Origin: Planctomycetota bacterium
GTDB taxonomy: Bacteria; Planctomycetota; Phycisphaerae; Phycisphaerales; UBA1924
DNA: 64,000 bases
Assembly: GCA_018242605.1 (NCBI GenBank)
Contig: JAFEBP010000014.1
Location: 248,001 to 312,000, forward strand
Reading direction: 5' to 3'
This document shows, in pieces, positions 11,532 to 22,283 of the stretch (position 1 is the stretch's first letter; each line of letters opens with the position of its first letter). Under the pieces are notes generated by a model, which was given only the letters and a program-made list of their open reading frames with translations, made no database searches and was not told where the DNA came from. Both the position numbers and the translations under genes were made by a program.

Positions 11532-11549
11532 TTTACGCGGCCTTTATGC
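11532..11549 (+). promoter_or_regulatory. Candidate KdpE operator upstream of kdpFABC
   Basis: Direct repeat TTTACGC-GGCC-TTTATGC with an 11-bp period, 80 bp upstream of the first small ORF of the kdp operon. The same arrangement (TTTATGC-N4-TTTATCC) occurs upstream of kdpD at 18503-18520. OmpR-family regulators such as KdpE bind direct half-sites about 10-11 bp apart, and the E. coli KdpE site contains TTTA-type half-sites. The assignment is an inference from the paired occurrence. Confidence 0.5.
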
Positions 11550-11575
11550 GGAGGGCACATGCGCTTATGCCCTCC
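11550..11575 (+). promoter_or_regulatory. Inverted repeat in kdp leader
   Basis: A perfect 8-bp inverted repeat (GGAGGGCA / TGCCCTCC) around a 10-nt loop, starting directly after the candidate KdpE half-sites and 55 bp before the first ORF. It could be an RNA hairpin in the leader or a second protein site. It has no T run, so it is not an obvious terminator. Confidence 0.35.
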
Positions 11576-11629
11576 TGAGCGACAACGGGACGCGTCGCGG
11601 CGATGCTTACCGCAGACTGGATCTTCACC

Positions 11630-11776
11630 ATGAACGACCTGACTTCCATCGGATGGTTCCTGGCCTGCCTGATCGCGACACAGGGGTTGCTCAGACTCTG
11701 CGGGTGGCTGCGGCCGCGTGAGCGGGCGGCGGGCGAAACAGGAGCCGAAGCCGCGACGAAGGAGGCGCACCGATGA
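11630..11776 (+). CDS. Small membrane protein at head of kdp operon
   Basis: 48 codons (MNDLTSIGWFLACLIATQGL and on), with one hydrophobic segment at residues 6-26 and a charged Arg/Glu/Lys-rich tail. The stop overlaps the kdpF start in ATGA, which implies translational coupling with kdpF. I do not recognise a family. Its place and form suggest an extra small subunit or a coupling leader for the Kdp complex. Shine-Dalgarno is weak. The alternative is a non-functional leader frame, but the exact ATGA junction, the second step of an ATGA-ATGA chain into kdpA, argues that it is translated. Confidence 0.55.
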   Translation: MNDLTSIGWFLACLIATQGLLRLCGWLRPRERAAGETGAEAATKEAHR

Positions 11777-11865
11777 CCTGGATCTACTTTGTTGCGGCGA
11801 TCGTCGCCCTCGCGTTGTTCGTGTATCTGCTCGCCGCGTTGCTCAAGCCGGAGTGGTTCCAATGA
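11773..11865 (+). CDS. kdpF: Potassium-transporting ATPase small subunit KdpF
   Basis: 30 aa, a single membrane helix ending in the family signature YLLAALLKPEWF. KdpF is a lipid-like stabilising subunit of the KdpFABC potassium pump in the inner membrane. The start has an excellent Shine-Dalgarno (AAGGAGG, 8 nt). Start and stop both lie in ATGA overlaps with the preceding 48-codon ORF and with kdpA. Confidence 0.92.
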   Translation: MTWIYFVAAIVALALFVYLLAALLKPEWFQ

Positions 11866-13718
11866 CGTGCACGCTTGCGAATGTCACATTCAACGGGGCG
11901 CTGCAGATCGTGGTGTACGTGGCAGTGCTGTTGGCGCTGGCCAAGCCGCTGGGAGGGTTCATGGCCCGCGTGTTTGATGGACCTGTTGGCAAAGCACCGT
12001 TGGGGCTCGGCGCTGCGATGGGTTGGTTCGAGCGTTTGGTCTACCGGCTGTGCGGCGTTGGAATCAACGCGGACGGTTCGGCGGTCGAGATGGGTTGGAA
12101 GCCGTACGCCACGGGCATCCTGCTGTTCAACGTGCTGGGGTTCATCGCCGTGTACGGGCTTGAGAGGTTGCAGCATGTGCTGCCCGCGAATCCGGCGGGG
12201 CTGGGGCCGTTGGAGAGCGGTTCGGCGTTCAACACCGCCGTCTCCTTCGTCACGAACACCAACTGGCAGGGCTATGGCGGCGAGACGACGATGTCGTACC
12301 TGACACAAATGCTCGGGCTGGGCGTGCAGAACTTCCTGAGCGCTGCGACGGGCATGGCTGTGCTCGTCGCGCTCATCCGGGGTCTTTCGCGAAAGTGCGC
12401 GGGCACGATCGGCAACTGCTGGGTCGACCTGACGCGGGCGACGTTGTACGTGCTGTTGCCGCTCTGCGCGATGCTGGCTGTTGCGCTGGTGTCGCAGGGT
12501 GTGGTGCAGACGTTCGACGGGCCGCGGGAGGTGAAGCTCACGGTTCCGCTCTCGTACGGCGAGCCGGTGAAGAACGACGCGGGGGAGATCATCAAGAACG
12601 CGGACGGCACGGAGCAGACCCGGACTGTGGCGGTGACGACGCAGATGATCCCGCTCGGGCCCGCGGCGTCGCAGATCGCGATCAAGCAACTGGGCACCAA
12701 CGGGGGCGGGTTCTTCAACGTGAACTCGGCGCACCCGCTGGAGAACCCCACGCCCCTGTCCAACTTCATGGAGGTGCTGGCGATCCTGCTGATTCCCGCG
12801 GCGTTGTGCCTGACCTTCGGCGAGATGGTCAAGGACCGTCGCCAGGGGTGGGCCGTGCTGGCTGCGATGGTGGTGATCTTCGTGCCCTTGCTGGCGGCGA
12901 CGTACTGGTTTGAGGCGCAAGGCAACCCGAGGATCGCGGCGGGGGCGCACGGGGTGGATCAGTCCGCGTCGGGGCTTTCACCCGGCGGCAACATGGAGGG
13001 CAAGGAGGCGCGGTTGGGCGTGGCGGGTTCCGCGGAGTGGGCCGCGGCGACGACCGCCGCGAGCAACGGCAGCGTGAACGCGATGCACGATTCGTTCACG
13101 CCGCTGGGCGGGTTGATCCCCATGTGGTTGATGCAACTGGGGGAGGTGGTGTTCGGCGGCGTGGGCAGCGGGCTCTACGGCATGCTGATGTTCGTGATCG
13201 TGGCGGTGTTCGTCGCGGGGCTGATGGTGGGCCGGACGCCGGAGTACCTGGGCAAGAAGATCGAGCCGTTCGAGATGAAGATGGCGGCGATGTGCGTGCT
13301 GGTGCCCTGTGCGCTCGTGCTCGTGGGCACGGCGACGGCGGTGCTTGTTCCCCAGGGGCAGACCACCAGCAACCCCGGCCCGCACGGGTTCGGTCAGATC
13401 CTCTACGCCTTCAGCAGCGCGGGCAATAACAACGGCTCGGCGTTCGCGGGGCTGAGCGCCAACACGCCGTTCTACAACATCGCGCTGGGGCTGGTGATGT
13501 GGTTCAGCCGGTTCTGGATCATCGTGCCGGTGCTGGCGGCGGCGGGTTCGCTGGCATCGAAGAAGGTGACGCCCACAACCTCGGGCACGCTGCCGACGCA
13601 CACGCCGGTGTTCGTGCTCATGCTGGTGGCGGTGGTGATCGTGGTGGGCGCGCTCACGTTTGTGCCCGCGTTGGCGCTGGGCCCCATCGCGGAGCATCTG
13701 CAACTGGTCCATCGGTAG
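11862..13718 (+). CDS. kdpA: Potassium-transporting ATPase subunit A (channel-like)
   Basis: 618 aa, starting at the ATG that overlaps the kdpF stop. KdpA is the K+-selective subunit, descended from the SKT superfamily, with pore loops bearing glycine selectivity residues. Visible family motifs are SFVTNTNWQGYGGE, GTNGGGFFNVNSAHP, and near the C-terminus SSAGNNNGSAFAGLSANTPF. It has about ten membrane segments. It is somewhat longer than E. coli KdpA (557 aa), mainly from inserts at residues 220-250 and about 350-400. It forms the complex with KdpB, KdpC and KdpF to pump K+ at low external potassium. Confidence 0.96.
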   Translation: MTCTLANVTFNGALQIVVYVAVLLALAKPLGGFMARVFDGPVGKAPLGLGAAMGWFERLVYRLCGVGINADGSAVEMGWKPYATGILLFNVLGFIAVYGLERLQHVLPANPAGLGPLESGSAFNTAVSFVTNTNWQGYGGETTMSYLTQMLGLGVQNFLSAATGMAVLVALIRGLSRKCAGTIGNCWVDLTRATLYVLLPLCAMLAVALVSQGVVQTFDGPREVKLTVPLSYGEPVKNDAGEIIKNADGTEQTRTVAVTTQMIPLGPAASQIAIKQLGTNGGGFFNVNSAHPLENPTPLSNFMEVLAILLIPAALCLTFGEMVKDRRQGWAVLAAMVVIFVPLLAATYWFEAQGNPRIAAGAHGVDQSASGLSPGGNMEGKEARLGVAGSAEWAAATTAASNGSVNAMHDSFTPLGGLIPMWLMQLGEVVFGGVGSGLYGMLMFVIVAVFVAGLMVGRTPEYLGKKIEPFEMKMAAMCVLVPCALVLVGTATAVLVPQGQTTSNPGPHGFGQILYAFSSAGNNNGSAFAGLSANTPFYNIALGLVMWFSRFWIIVPVLAAAGSLASKKVTPTTSGTLPTHTPVFVLMLVAVVIVVGALTFVPALALGPIAEHLQLVHR

Positions 13719-13754
13719 GTCGTCCGCATCGGCATCGACACTTCAAGGCACACC

Positions 13755-15908
<2,154 letters not shown>

Positions 15909-15911
15909 CCC

Positions 15912-16556
15912 ATGCTTGCGCACCTTCGACCGGCCCTGGTTCTTTTCCTGCTCCTCTCGATCGTCACGGGGGTGGTGTACCCGCTCGCGATCACCGGCGT
16001 GGCGCGGGTCGCCTTCGCCGACAAGGCGAGCGGCTCGATCATCAACGCCAACGGCAAGCCCGTCGGCTCCTCGCTCATCGGCCAGGAGTTTGGGACGAGC
16101 GATCCCGCCGCGGCGGCTGCGCTGGCGAAGTGGTTCTGGGGCCGCACGAGCGCGGCGGGCCCGGCTCCCTACACCGCCTTGAACGTGGAGAAGGGCACGG
16201 GGTCATCGGGCAGCAACCTTGCCCCGACCAATCCCGTGCTTATCGACAACGTCAAGGCCCGCGTCGCCGCGCTTGCGGCGGCTGATGCCGCGGTGCAGGT
16301 GAATCGCCCGGCGGGTCAGGGGATTCCCATCGATCTGGTGACATCGTCGGGCAGCGGGCTGGATCCGCACATCTCGCCCGCCGCGGCGGAGTATCAGGTG
16401 CCTCGGGTGGCGAAGGCGCGGGGAGTGAGCGAGGACACGGTGCGCGGGTTGGTGTTGAAGCACACGGTGGGGCGGACGATGGGGGTGCTGGGTGAGCCGG
16501 TGGTGAATGTGCTGGAACTGAACTTAGCGCTCGATGCGGCTGCATCGAAGCGGTGA
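15912..16556 (+). CDS. kdpC: Potassium-transporting ATPase subunit C
   Basis: 214 aa, starting 3 bp after the kdpB stop. One N-terminal membrane helix (VLFLLLSIVTGVVYPLAITG) carries the family YPL motif. The periplasmic domain has GSSLIGQEF, then YFWGR-like KWFWGRTSA, and the family core SGSGLDPHISPAAAEYQVPRV. KdpC assists nucleotide binding and complex assembly. It is the last structural gene of the operon; a short hairpin (CGATGC-GGCT-GCATCG, 16532-16547) overlaps its 3' end. Confidence 0.96.
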   Translation: MLAHLRPALVLFLLLSIVTGVVYPLAITGVARVAFADKASGSIINANGKPVGSSLIGQEFGTSDPAAAAALAKWFWGRTSAAGPAPYTALNVEKGTGSSGSNLAPTNPVLIDNVKARVAALAAADAAVQVNRPAGQGIPIDLVTSSGSGLDPHISPAAAEYQVPRVAKARGVSEDTVRGLVLKHTVGRTMGVLGEPVVNVLELNLALDAAASKR

Positions 16557-16760
16557 AGAGCGGCGGTGCTGTCCAAGCGGTTGACCGGCAGGCGGGACGA
16601 TTCGCGTGGTCTCGAGCGCTCAAGGGTTCGCGGTTCACGAGCCTGCGAGACTCGTCAAGAAATCCACTCGGATTGGAGCCTCGCGCATTCTCTGCAAGTG
16701 AATCTTCCGGTGCGGCGGGAGAGAGCGGTCGCTTTCTTGGGCGCCTGTGCTGATCAGAGC

Positions 16761-16793
16761 TTGAGCGAGCGCACGCATCGCCGGTGCTACAAT
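16761..16793 (+). promoter_or_regulatory. Candidate promoter for cupin-DUF488 pair
   Basis: An extended -10 element (TGCTACAAT, with TACAAT at 16788-16793) lies 72 bp before the cupin ATG. A TTGAGC at 16761 is too far (21 bp) for a standard -35, so it would rely on the extended -10. The remainder of 16557-16865 shows no gene. Confidence 0.4.
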
Positions 16794-16865
16794 CATTTGT
16801 TGAGGCACGGCCGTGGCGCGGGTTCAAAGCCAGCGCATTTCGAGCCGGAATTGGAGAGGACATTC

Positions 16866-17483
16866 ATGGAAGAGCAGTCGCACGAACGGCTCCGCGAGCA
16901 CCCATCGTCAAGGTTCGCCGCGCCCCAGCATCGCTTCGATCTCGAGGTCGTGGCGGGCGTGCTCGGTCAGGAAACACAGGCCGGCGAGGCCGGGCATCGC
17001 CAGCAGACTTTGTACAAGCACGGCGGGACCACCGTGGCCCTTTTCCTGTTCGGACACCTCTCGCACCTCGCGCCGCACCGCACCAAGGGTACCGTGGTGA
17101 TTCATGTTCTCAGGGGCCATTTGCGTGTCACGGCCGAGCGTGAGACGCACGACCTGCGTTCCGGTCAGATGCTGGTGCTGGCTTGCGGAGTCGAGCACGG
17201 CATCGTCGCGCCGGAAGAGAGCACGATGCTGCTGACCGTTCACCTCGAGCCTCTGGCCGCCACATCGGCGGACCCCAACGCCGCCCCCGCCCAGCTCGCC
17301 ATGGAACCCGGCCTTCGGCCGGCGTTGGCGCGCTGGGACAACGAGGGCGGGCATCCCTCGTCGATCGAAAGTTCTTCCGGCGCGACACTCGCTGAAGCGA
17401 AGCCCGGCACCTTGTCCGGCCGCACCGAACCGCTCACCGGTCGATCGCTCGGGGGAGAGCGAGCATGCCCGGGCGCGACCTGA
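16866..17483 (+). CDS. Cupin-fold protein
   Basis: 205 aa; the ATG follows GGAGAGGACATTC. Residues about 35-125 form a small cupin: KHGGTTVALFLFGHLSHLAPH, then KGTVVIHVLRGHLRVTAE, HDLRSGQMLVLACGVEHGIV and ESTMLLTVHL. The second cupin motif (G-x5-P-x-G-x2-H) survives only loosely, and metal ligands are uncertain. The C-terminal 70 residues are Ala/Pro/Ser-rich and probably disordered. The 3' end overlaps the DUF488 gene by 19 bp, so the two are cotranscribed. Substrate is unknown; such cupins often handle small stress or redox molecules. Confidence 0.7.
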   Translation: MEEQSHERLREHPSSRFAAPQHRFDLEVVAGVLGQETQAGEAGHRQQTLYKHGGTTVALFLFGHLSHLAPHRTKGTVVIHVLRGHLRVTAERETHDLRSGQMLVLACGVEHGIVAPEESTMLLTVHLEPLAATSADPNAAPAQLAMEPGLRPALARWDNEGGHPSSIESSSGATLAEAKPGTLSGRTEPLTGRSLGGERACPGAT

Positions 17484-18046
17484 CCATCTGGACCATCGGT
17501 CATTCCACGCGCCCCATAGGCGAGTTCATCGACCTTCTCCGCGCCCATCACATCGCCCTTCTCGCGGACGTGCGCTCGCACCCGGGTTCGCGCAAGTTCC
17601 CTCAGTTCAACCAGATGCAGCTCGCCGCGGCGGTTGAAGCCGACGGCATCGGCTATGCCCACTTTCCCGAACTGGGCGGGCGGCGCAAGGCCCGCGCGGA
17701 CTCGCCCAACTCGGCGTGGCGCAACGCCTCGTTCCGGGGCTACGCCGACTACATGCAGACGAAGCCGTTCCGCGACGGCATCGATCGGCTGCTCGGAGCC
17801 GCCCGCGCCCGTCGCACGGCGATCATGTGTTCCGAAGCGGTGTGGTGGCGATGCCACCGGTCCATGATCGCCGACGACCTCAAGTCGATGGGCGTGCTGG
17901 TCCTGCACATCCTGAGCCCGACCAAAGTCCAGGAGCACCCGTACACGTCGGCCGCCGCGATCGTCGGCGGGCGACTCTCATACACGGGCGGCCTGCTGGC
18001 CCCTGAACGAGAGTCTCAAACGGAACGCGATGACCAAGACCTTTAA
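17465..18046 (+). CDS. DUF488 family protein
   Basis: 193 aa. The start of the family is clear (TIWTIGHSTRPIGEFIDLL, then LLADVRSHPGSRKFPQFNQ), followed by YAHFPELGGRR, GYADYM, and the cysteine-containing core AIMCSEAVWWRCHRSMIADD. DUF488 is a conserved bacterial family of uncertain biochemistry. The Cys/Arg/His core suggests a nucleic-acid or thiol reaction, but none is established here. It overlaps the cupin upstream, and its stop overlaps the former start of the decayed DUF2945 gene by 17 bp, which indicates an original three-gene operon. Confidence 0.85.
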   Translation: MPGRDLTIWTIGHSTRPIGEFIDLLRAHHIALLADVRSHPGSRKFPQFNQMQLAAAVEADGIGYAHFPELGGRRKARADSPNSAWRNASFRGYADYMQTKPFRDGIDRLLGAARARRTAIMCSEAVWWRCHRSMIADDLKSMGVLVLHILSPTKVQEHPYTSAAAIVGGRLSYTGGLLAPERESQTERDDQDL

Positions 18047-18276
18047 GGCGACCACGTCGAGTTGAAATGCGAAGCGGGCCGGGTACGCGGCACGATTAAG
18101 TAGAAGGTCAGCGCTGCGATCACGTTCAAGGGGTACACGGTCCACGCCTCCGGGCCGGAGCCGCAGTATCTGATCCTGAGCGACACGACGGACCACCAGG
18201 CGAAGCACAGGGCTCCACGCTCAAAATGACCTGGAAGAACGCCAAGAGACTTACTGCGCGTCGCGCGCCGAGATGA
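18030..18276 (+). pseudogene. Decayed DUF2945 (Tudor-like) gene
   Basis: Starting from the ATG at 18030, three frames are needed to read a recognisable DUF2945 protein. MTKTFK comes first, then after a one-base slip GDHVEL...EAGRVRGTIK. An in-frame TAG is followed by KVSAAITFKGYTVHASGPEP and QYLILSDTTDHQAKH, and then a second slip leads to GSTLKMTW. DUF2945, the 'hypervirulence-associated Tudor' family, normally reads K-x-G-D-x-V-x-W ... G-x-V-x-G ... H-A-S-x-x-x-P-Q-Y ... S-D-K-T. At least two frameshifts and one stop make it a pseudogene. The following stretch to 18558 shows no gene apart from the KdpE-like repeat. Confidence 0.7.
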
Positions 18277-18502
18277 TTGCTGACGAGACGCCATTGCGCT
18301 GTCAGAGCGGGTCGTCCGGCGGGAACGGCCTTTGTGGAATGTTGGACTATCCGCGCGGGGCGGCGGCGAAACGCTGCGGACATTTCCTCCATTTCGGACG
18401 TCCTCGGCTGCGCCGCCATTGGCGCCATGTTGCACCGAATGGCGTGCCGCGGGCCGCACCGATCCCCTTGGGTTCCGCGGAGTCGTGGGCCGGCAGCGGC
18501 CG

Positions 18503-18520
18503 TTTATGCCGCGTTTATCC
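18503..18520 (+). promoter_or_regulatory. Candidate KdpE operator upstream of kdpD
   Basis: Direct repeat TTTATGC-CGCG-TTTATCC with an 11-bp period, 38 bp before the kdpD start. It matches the repeat upstream of the kdpF-A genes in half-site sequence, spacer length and orientation. It suggests that KdpE controls both transcription units, including its own. Confidence 0.5.
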
Positions 18521-18558
18521 CGAAAGTGTGCATCTTCACGTACTGTTGTGATACCTCC

Positions 18559-21438
18559 ATGCATGGTCAAGTGCGACACTCCCGTCCCGATCCCGCCGAA
18601 CTGCTCGCCCGCATACAACGGGACGAGGCTGGGGCGGCTGGGGGAAGCGGTGGGGGCGGCACGGAAGGCGTCGCACGCGGCAAGCTCAAGATCTTCTTCG
18701 GGATGGCGCCGGGCGTGGGCAAGACGTACGCGATGCTCGCGGCGGCGCAGCGGATGGCGGCGCAGGGGGTGGATGTGGTCGCGGGGGTGGTGGAGACGCA
18801 CGGGCGGGCCGAGACGGAGCAGATGCTGCTGGGGCTGGACATCCTGCCGCGGAAACGCGTGGCGTACGCGGGCACGACGCTGAGCGAGTTTGACGCGGAG
18901 GCCGCGATCCTGCGCAGGCCGGACATTCTGCTCGTGGATGAACTCGCGCACACCAACGCGCCGGGTTCCGCGAGGGAGAAGCGGTGGCGGGACGTGCAGG
19001 AGTGCCTCAGGGCGGGCGTGAACGTGTATACAACGCTCAACGTGCAGCACCTGGAATCGATCAACGACGTTGTCACGCAGATTACCGGCGTGCCGGTTCG
19101 AGAGACGGTGCCGGACTCGATCTTCGACGAGGCCGATGAGATCGAACTCGTGGACCTGCCGACCGAGGCGCTGCACGAGCGGCTGCGCGCGGGCAAGGTG
19201 TATCTGGGGGAGAACGCGGCCCGGGCGGTGGATCCCGATGACGGCTTCTTCCGCAAAGGGAATCTCACGGCCCTGCGCGAGCTGGCACTGCGGCGGACGG
19301 CGGCGTGGGTGGATTCGGAGATGCGGCGGTACAAGCAGGACCGGGGGATTCGGGCCGTGTGGCCCGCGGGCGATCGGATCGTGGTCGCGGTGAGCCCCAG
19401 CCCGATGTCTGGAAAACTCATCCGGGCGGCCAAGCGCATGGCGGCGGGGCTGCACGCGGATTTGATCGCGGTGTATGTGCAGACGCCGCGGACGGCGGAA
19501 CTGGCGGCGGCGGACCGTGATCAGCTAACGCAGAACATGCGGCTGGCCGAGAGCCTGGGTGCGACCACCACGACGCTCGCGGGCGACAACGCGGCGCGTG
19601 AGTTGATCGCCTTCGCCCGGGCCCGCAACGTCGGCAAGATCGTTGTGGGCAAGACGGAGCGACCGAGATGGAAGGAGGTCCTGCTCGGTTCGTTCATTGA
19701 CAACCTCATCCGCGAGAGCGGCGACATCGACGTGTACGTGGTGCGCGGCGATGATGCGCCGGCGGTGGCGGGGGATCAACCCGGCGAGCATGGCCAAGCT
19801 GCGCGGCCGCGGGCGTCGGTGTGGGGGCTGCTCGTGTACGTGTTCGCGCTGCTGCTGGTGGTCGCGGTGACGGGGTTGGGCGTGACGGTGTTTTCCGGGC
19901 TGGAACTGGCGAACATCGCGATGGTGTACCTCGCGGCGGTGGTGGTCTGTGCGATCTGGCTGGGGCGCGGGCCGGCGATTCTGTGCGCGGCGGCCGGGGT
20001 GGCGGCGTTTGACTTTTTCTTCGTGTCGCCGCGGTGGAGTTTCGCGGTTTCGGATGCCCAGTACCTGCTGACGTTCGCGGTCATGCTCGCCGTGGGGCTG
20101 GTGATCGGCACCCTGGCGGCGCGGACGCGGAACCAGGCCCAGCAGGCGTGGGACCGCGAGCGGCGGACGGCGGCGCTGTACGCGCTTTCGCGCGAACTCG
20201 CGGCGGCGCAGGATGCAGCGGATGTCGCGCGCGTGGCGGCCCGGCATGCGCACGACATTCTTGCCGCGGACGTTGCGGTTGCTGTTCCTACTCAGGGCCG
20301 ACAGGCGCCGGTGCTTGATGTGCTGGCGTTCGCGGGGGGGCCGGACTGGTTTGATGATCGCGAGAAGGGCGTGGCACAGTGGGCCATCGATCACGGGCAG
20401 GCCGCGGGGTTCGGCACTCGGAAGCTGCCGGCGTCCGCGGGCCGGTACGTGCCGCTCGTGGGCACGCGCGGCACGCTGGGGGTGCTGGGTCTGCACCGGC
20501 CCGGGAGTGGGGGGGCGAGCGCCGGGCCCGGGGAGTTTGACGCTGCGAGCCTCCTGCTGATCGACGCGTTCGCGAGCCAGACCTCCTCGGCGTTGGAGCG
20601 CGTGTCGCTCAGCGAGTCGCAGCAGGCCGCGAAGCTGGAGGCCGAGCGCGAGCGGTTGCGCAGCGCGCTGCTGAGTTCGGTGTCGCACGATCTTCGCACG
20701 CCGCTGGCGAGCATCACGGGGGCGGCGAGCGTATTGGAGCAGTCGGCCGCGGCGGGTGAGACGGATGCGGGGACCATCGATGACGGCACCCGGGCGTCGC
20801 TGCTGCGGACGATCGTGGATGAGTCGGCGCGGCTCAACGACATCATCGCCAATCTGGTCTTTGCCACGCGGCTGGAGTCGGGCGCGATCGCCTTGAATCG
20901 CGAGTGGACCACGTTGGAAGAGGTTGTGGGGGTGGGCCTGGCCCGCCACCGCGCGGACCTGGCGGCCCGGCCGTTCCGTGTGCAACTGCCCGCCGATCTG
21001 CCGATGATCAGGGTGGATAACGCCATGCTGCCGCAGGTGGTTCACAACCTGATCGAGAACGCCTTGCGTTACACACCCGCGGGCACGCCGATCTCCATCA
21101 GCGCGTGGGCATCGGGGCCGCAGATCGTTGTGAAGGTGGCGGACGAAGGCCCGGGTCTTGCGGACGATGAGGCGGCGAAGGTGTTTCAGCGGTTCTACCG
21201 CGGCCGTGCGTCCAAGGCCGCGTCGGTTGCGGAGGGGGCTTCAGCGTCGAGCACGGGCATGGGGCTGGGGCTGACGATCTGCGAGGGTGTGATTCGGGTT
21301 CATGGCGGGCGGATCTGGGCGGAGCCCAACTCGCCCCGGGGAGTGGCGTTCATGTTCTCTTTGCCCGTGGAGCAGCCGCAGCCGTCGGTGCCGCGGGAGT
21401 TGGTCGCGGAGGCTCAGAGCCCGGGAGGTGCGGCATGA
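18559..21438 (+). CDS. kdpD: Potassium sensor histidine kinase KdpD
   Basis: 959 aa from the ATG at 18559; no Shine-Dalgarno. Domains in order: KdpD N-terminal domain with Walker A (FGMAPGVGKTYAML, about residue 48) and DEXX-like VDELAHTNAPGS; a universal-stress-like domain (about 265-400); four membrane helices of the DUF4118 type (about 420-520); a GAF-like segment (about 540-680); HisKA with phospho-acceptor His710 in SVSHDLRTPLASITG; and HATPase with NLIENALRYTPAG, DEGPGL and MGLGLTICEGVIRVHGGRIW. It is slightly longer than E. coli KdpD (894). It senses K+ or turgor signals and phosphorylates KdpE. A Gly-rich linker (residues 26-35) sits near the N-terminus. Confidence 0.95.
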   Translation: MHGQVRHSRPDPAELLARIQRDEAGAAGGSGGGGTEGVARGKLKIFFGMAPGVGKTYAMLAAAQRMAAQGVDVVAGVVETHGRAETEQMLLGLDILPRKRVAYAGTTLSEFDAEAAILRRPDILLVDELAHTNAPGSAREKRWRDVQECLRAGVNVYTTLNVQHLESINDVVTQITGVPVRETVPDSIFDEADEIELVDLPTEALHERLRAGKVYLGENAARAVDPDDGFFRKGNLTALRELALRRTAAWVDSEMRRYKQDRGIRAVWPAGDRIVVAVSPSPMSGKLIRAAKRMAAGLHADLIAVYVQTPRTAELAAADRDQLTQNMRLAESLGATTTTLAGDNAARELIAFARARNVGKIVVGKTERPRWKEVLLGSFIDNLIRESGDIDVYVVRGDDAPAVAGDQPGEHGQAARPRASVWGLLVYVFALLLVVAVTGLGVTVFSGLELANIAMVYLAAVVVCAIWLGRGPAILCAAAGVAAFDFFFVSPRWSFAVSDAQYLLTFAVMLAVGLVIGTLAARTRNQAQQAWDRERRTAALYALSRELAAAQDAADVARVAARHAHDILAADVAVAVPTQGRQAPVLDVLAFAGGPDWFDDREKGVAQWAIDHGQAAGFGTRKLPASAGRYVPLVGTRGTLGVLGLHRPGSGGASAGPGEFDAASLLLIDAFASQTSSALERVSLSESQQAAKLEAERERLRSALLSSVSHDLRTPLASITGAASVLEQSAAAGETDAGTIDDGTRASLLRTIVDESARLNDIIANLVFATRLESGAIALNREWTTLEEVVGVGLARHRADLAARPFRVQLPADLPMIRVDNAMLPQVVHNLIENALRYTPAGTPISISAWASGPQIVVKVADEGPGLADDEAAKVFQRFYRGRASKAASVAEGASASSTGMGLGLTICEGVIRVHGGRIWAEPNSPRGVAFMFSLPVEQPQPSVPRELVAEAQSPGGAA

Positions 21439-22220
21439 GCGAGCAACGCGCCACGCCCGCGAAGGCCGCGACGCCGATCGGTCATACGCCGCTCGTACTG
21501 ATCATCGAGGACGAGGAGCCGATCCGACGCTTTCTGGTCGCGACGCTCGGGGCGAACAACTTTCGTGTGAAAGAGTCGGGCACGGCGCACGATGGCGTGC
21601 TGCAGGCGGTGACCATTCGGCCTGATCTGATTCTGCTTGATCTCGGGCTGCCTGATGGTGACGGCCTGCAGGTGACCAGGACGATCCGCACAGAATCGGT
21701 CGTCCCGATCGTCGTGCTGTCGGCACGCGGGCAGGAGAGCGACAAGGTCGCCGCGCTCGACGCCGGCGCGGACGACTACCTCACCAAGCCGTTCGGGGTC
21801 GGCGAGTTGCTCGCCCGCATCCGCGTTGCGCTGCGGCACTCGGCGCTGGCGGGGTCGCTGAGTTCGGACGGGGAGCCCAAGCCGTACGAAGCGACGGTTG
21901 ATGGGCGCACGCTGCTGGTTGATCCCGTCGCCCGGCTCGTGTACGTGACCGACGAGGCCGGGCGGCGCGAGGTGCGACTGACTCCGATGGAGTTCAAGTT
22001 GGTGGCGTTCCTGGCCAAGCACGCGGGCAAGGTGCTCACGCACCAGATGATCCTGCGGGAGGTGTGGGGCCCGCAGCACCAGGCGGATGTGCAGTACCTT
22101 CGCGTGTACGCGGGGGAACTACGCAAGAAGCTGGAGGCGGATTCCGCCCAGCCGCGGTTCATCCTGACGGAACCGGGTGTGGGGTACCGCTTGCGCGACG
22201 CGGCGGCGCACGGGGCGTGA
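21435..22220 (+). CDS. kdpE: Response regulator KdpE
   Basis: 261 aa; the start overlaps the kdpD stop in ATGA. Receiver domain at about residues 20-135 with the acidic pair in IIEDEEP, phospho-acceptor Asp69 in LILLDLGLPDGDG, and the conserved Lys in LTKPFGVGEL. The C-terminal winged helix is of the OmpR/PhoB type (TPMEFKLVAFLAKHAGKVLT, then YLRVYAGELRKKLE, then PGVGYRL). It would activate kdp transcription. About 20 extra residues precede the receiver. It runs towards the convergent gene ending at 22284, and no terminator is obvious in the 63 bp between. Confidence 0.95.
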   Translation: MSEQRATPAKAATPIGHTPLVLIIEDEEPIRRFLVATLGANNFRVKESGTAHDGVLQAVTIRPDLILLDLGLPDGDGLQVTRTIRTESVVPIVVLSARGQESDKVAALDAGADDYLTKPFGVGELLARIRVALRHSALAGSLSSDGEPKPYEATVDGRTLLVDPVARLVYVTDEAGRREVRLTPMEFKLVAFLAKHAGKVLTHQMILREVWGPQHQADVQYLRVYAGELRKKLEADSAQPRFILTEPGVGYRLRDAAAHGA

Positions 22221-22283
22221 TCCGGGGCGATGCTGCTGCGGAGGACCGGAGTTTCGCGGCGTTGCTGTTTGGAGTGCGAAATG

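Noticed and set aside
11532..11629. Cyclic-di-AMP (ydaO) riboswitch before the kdp operon
   Set aside because: The leader is too short and lacks the expected conserved core; only one hairpin is visible.
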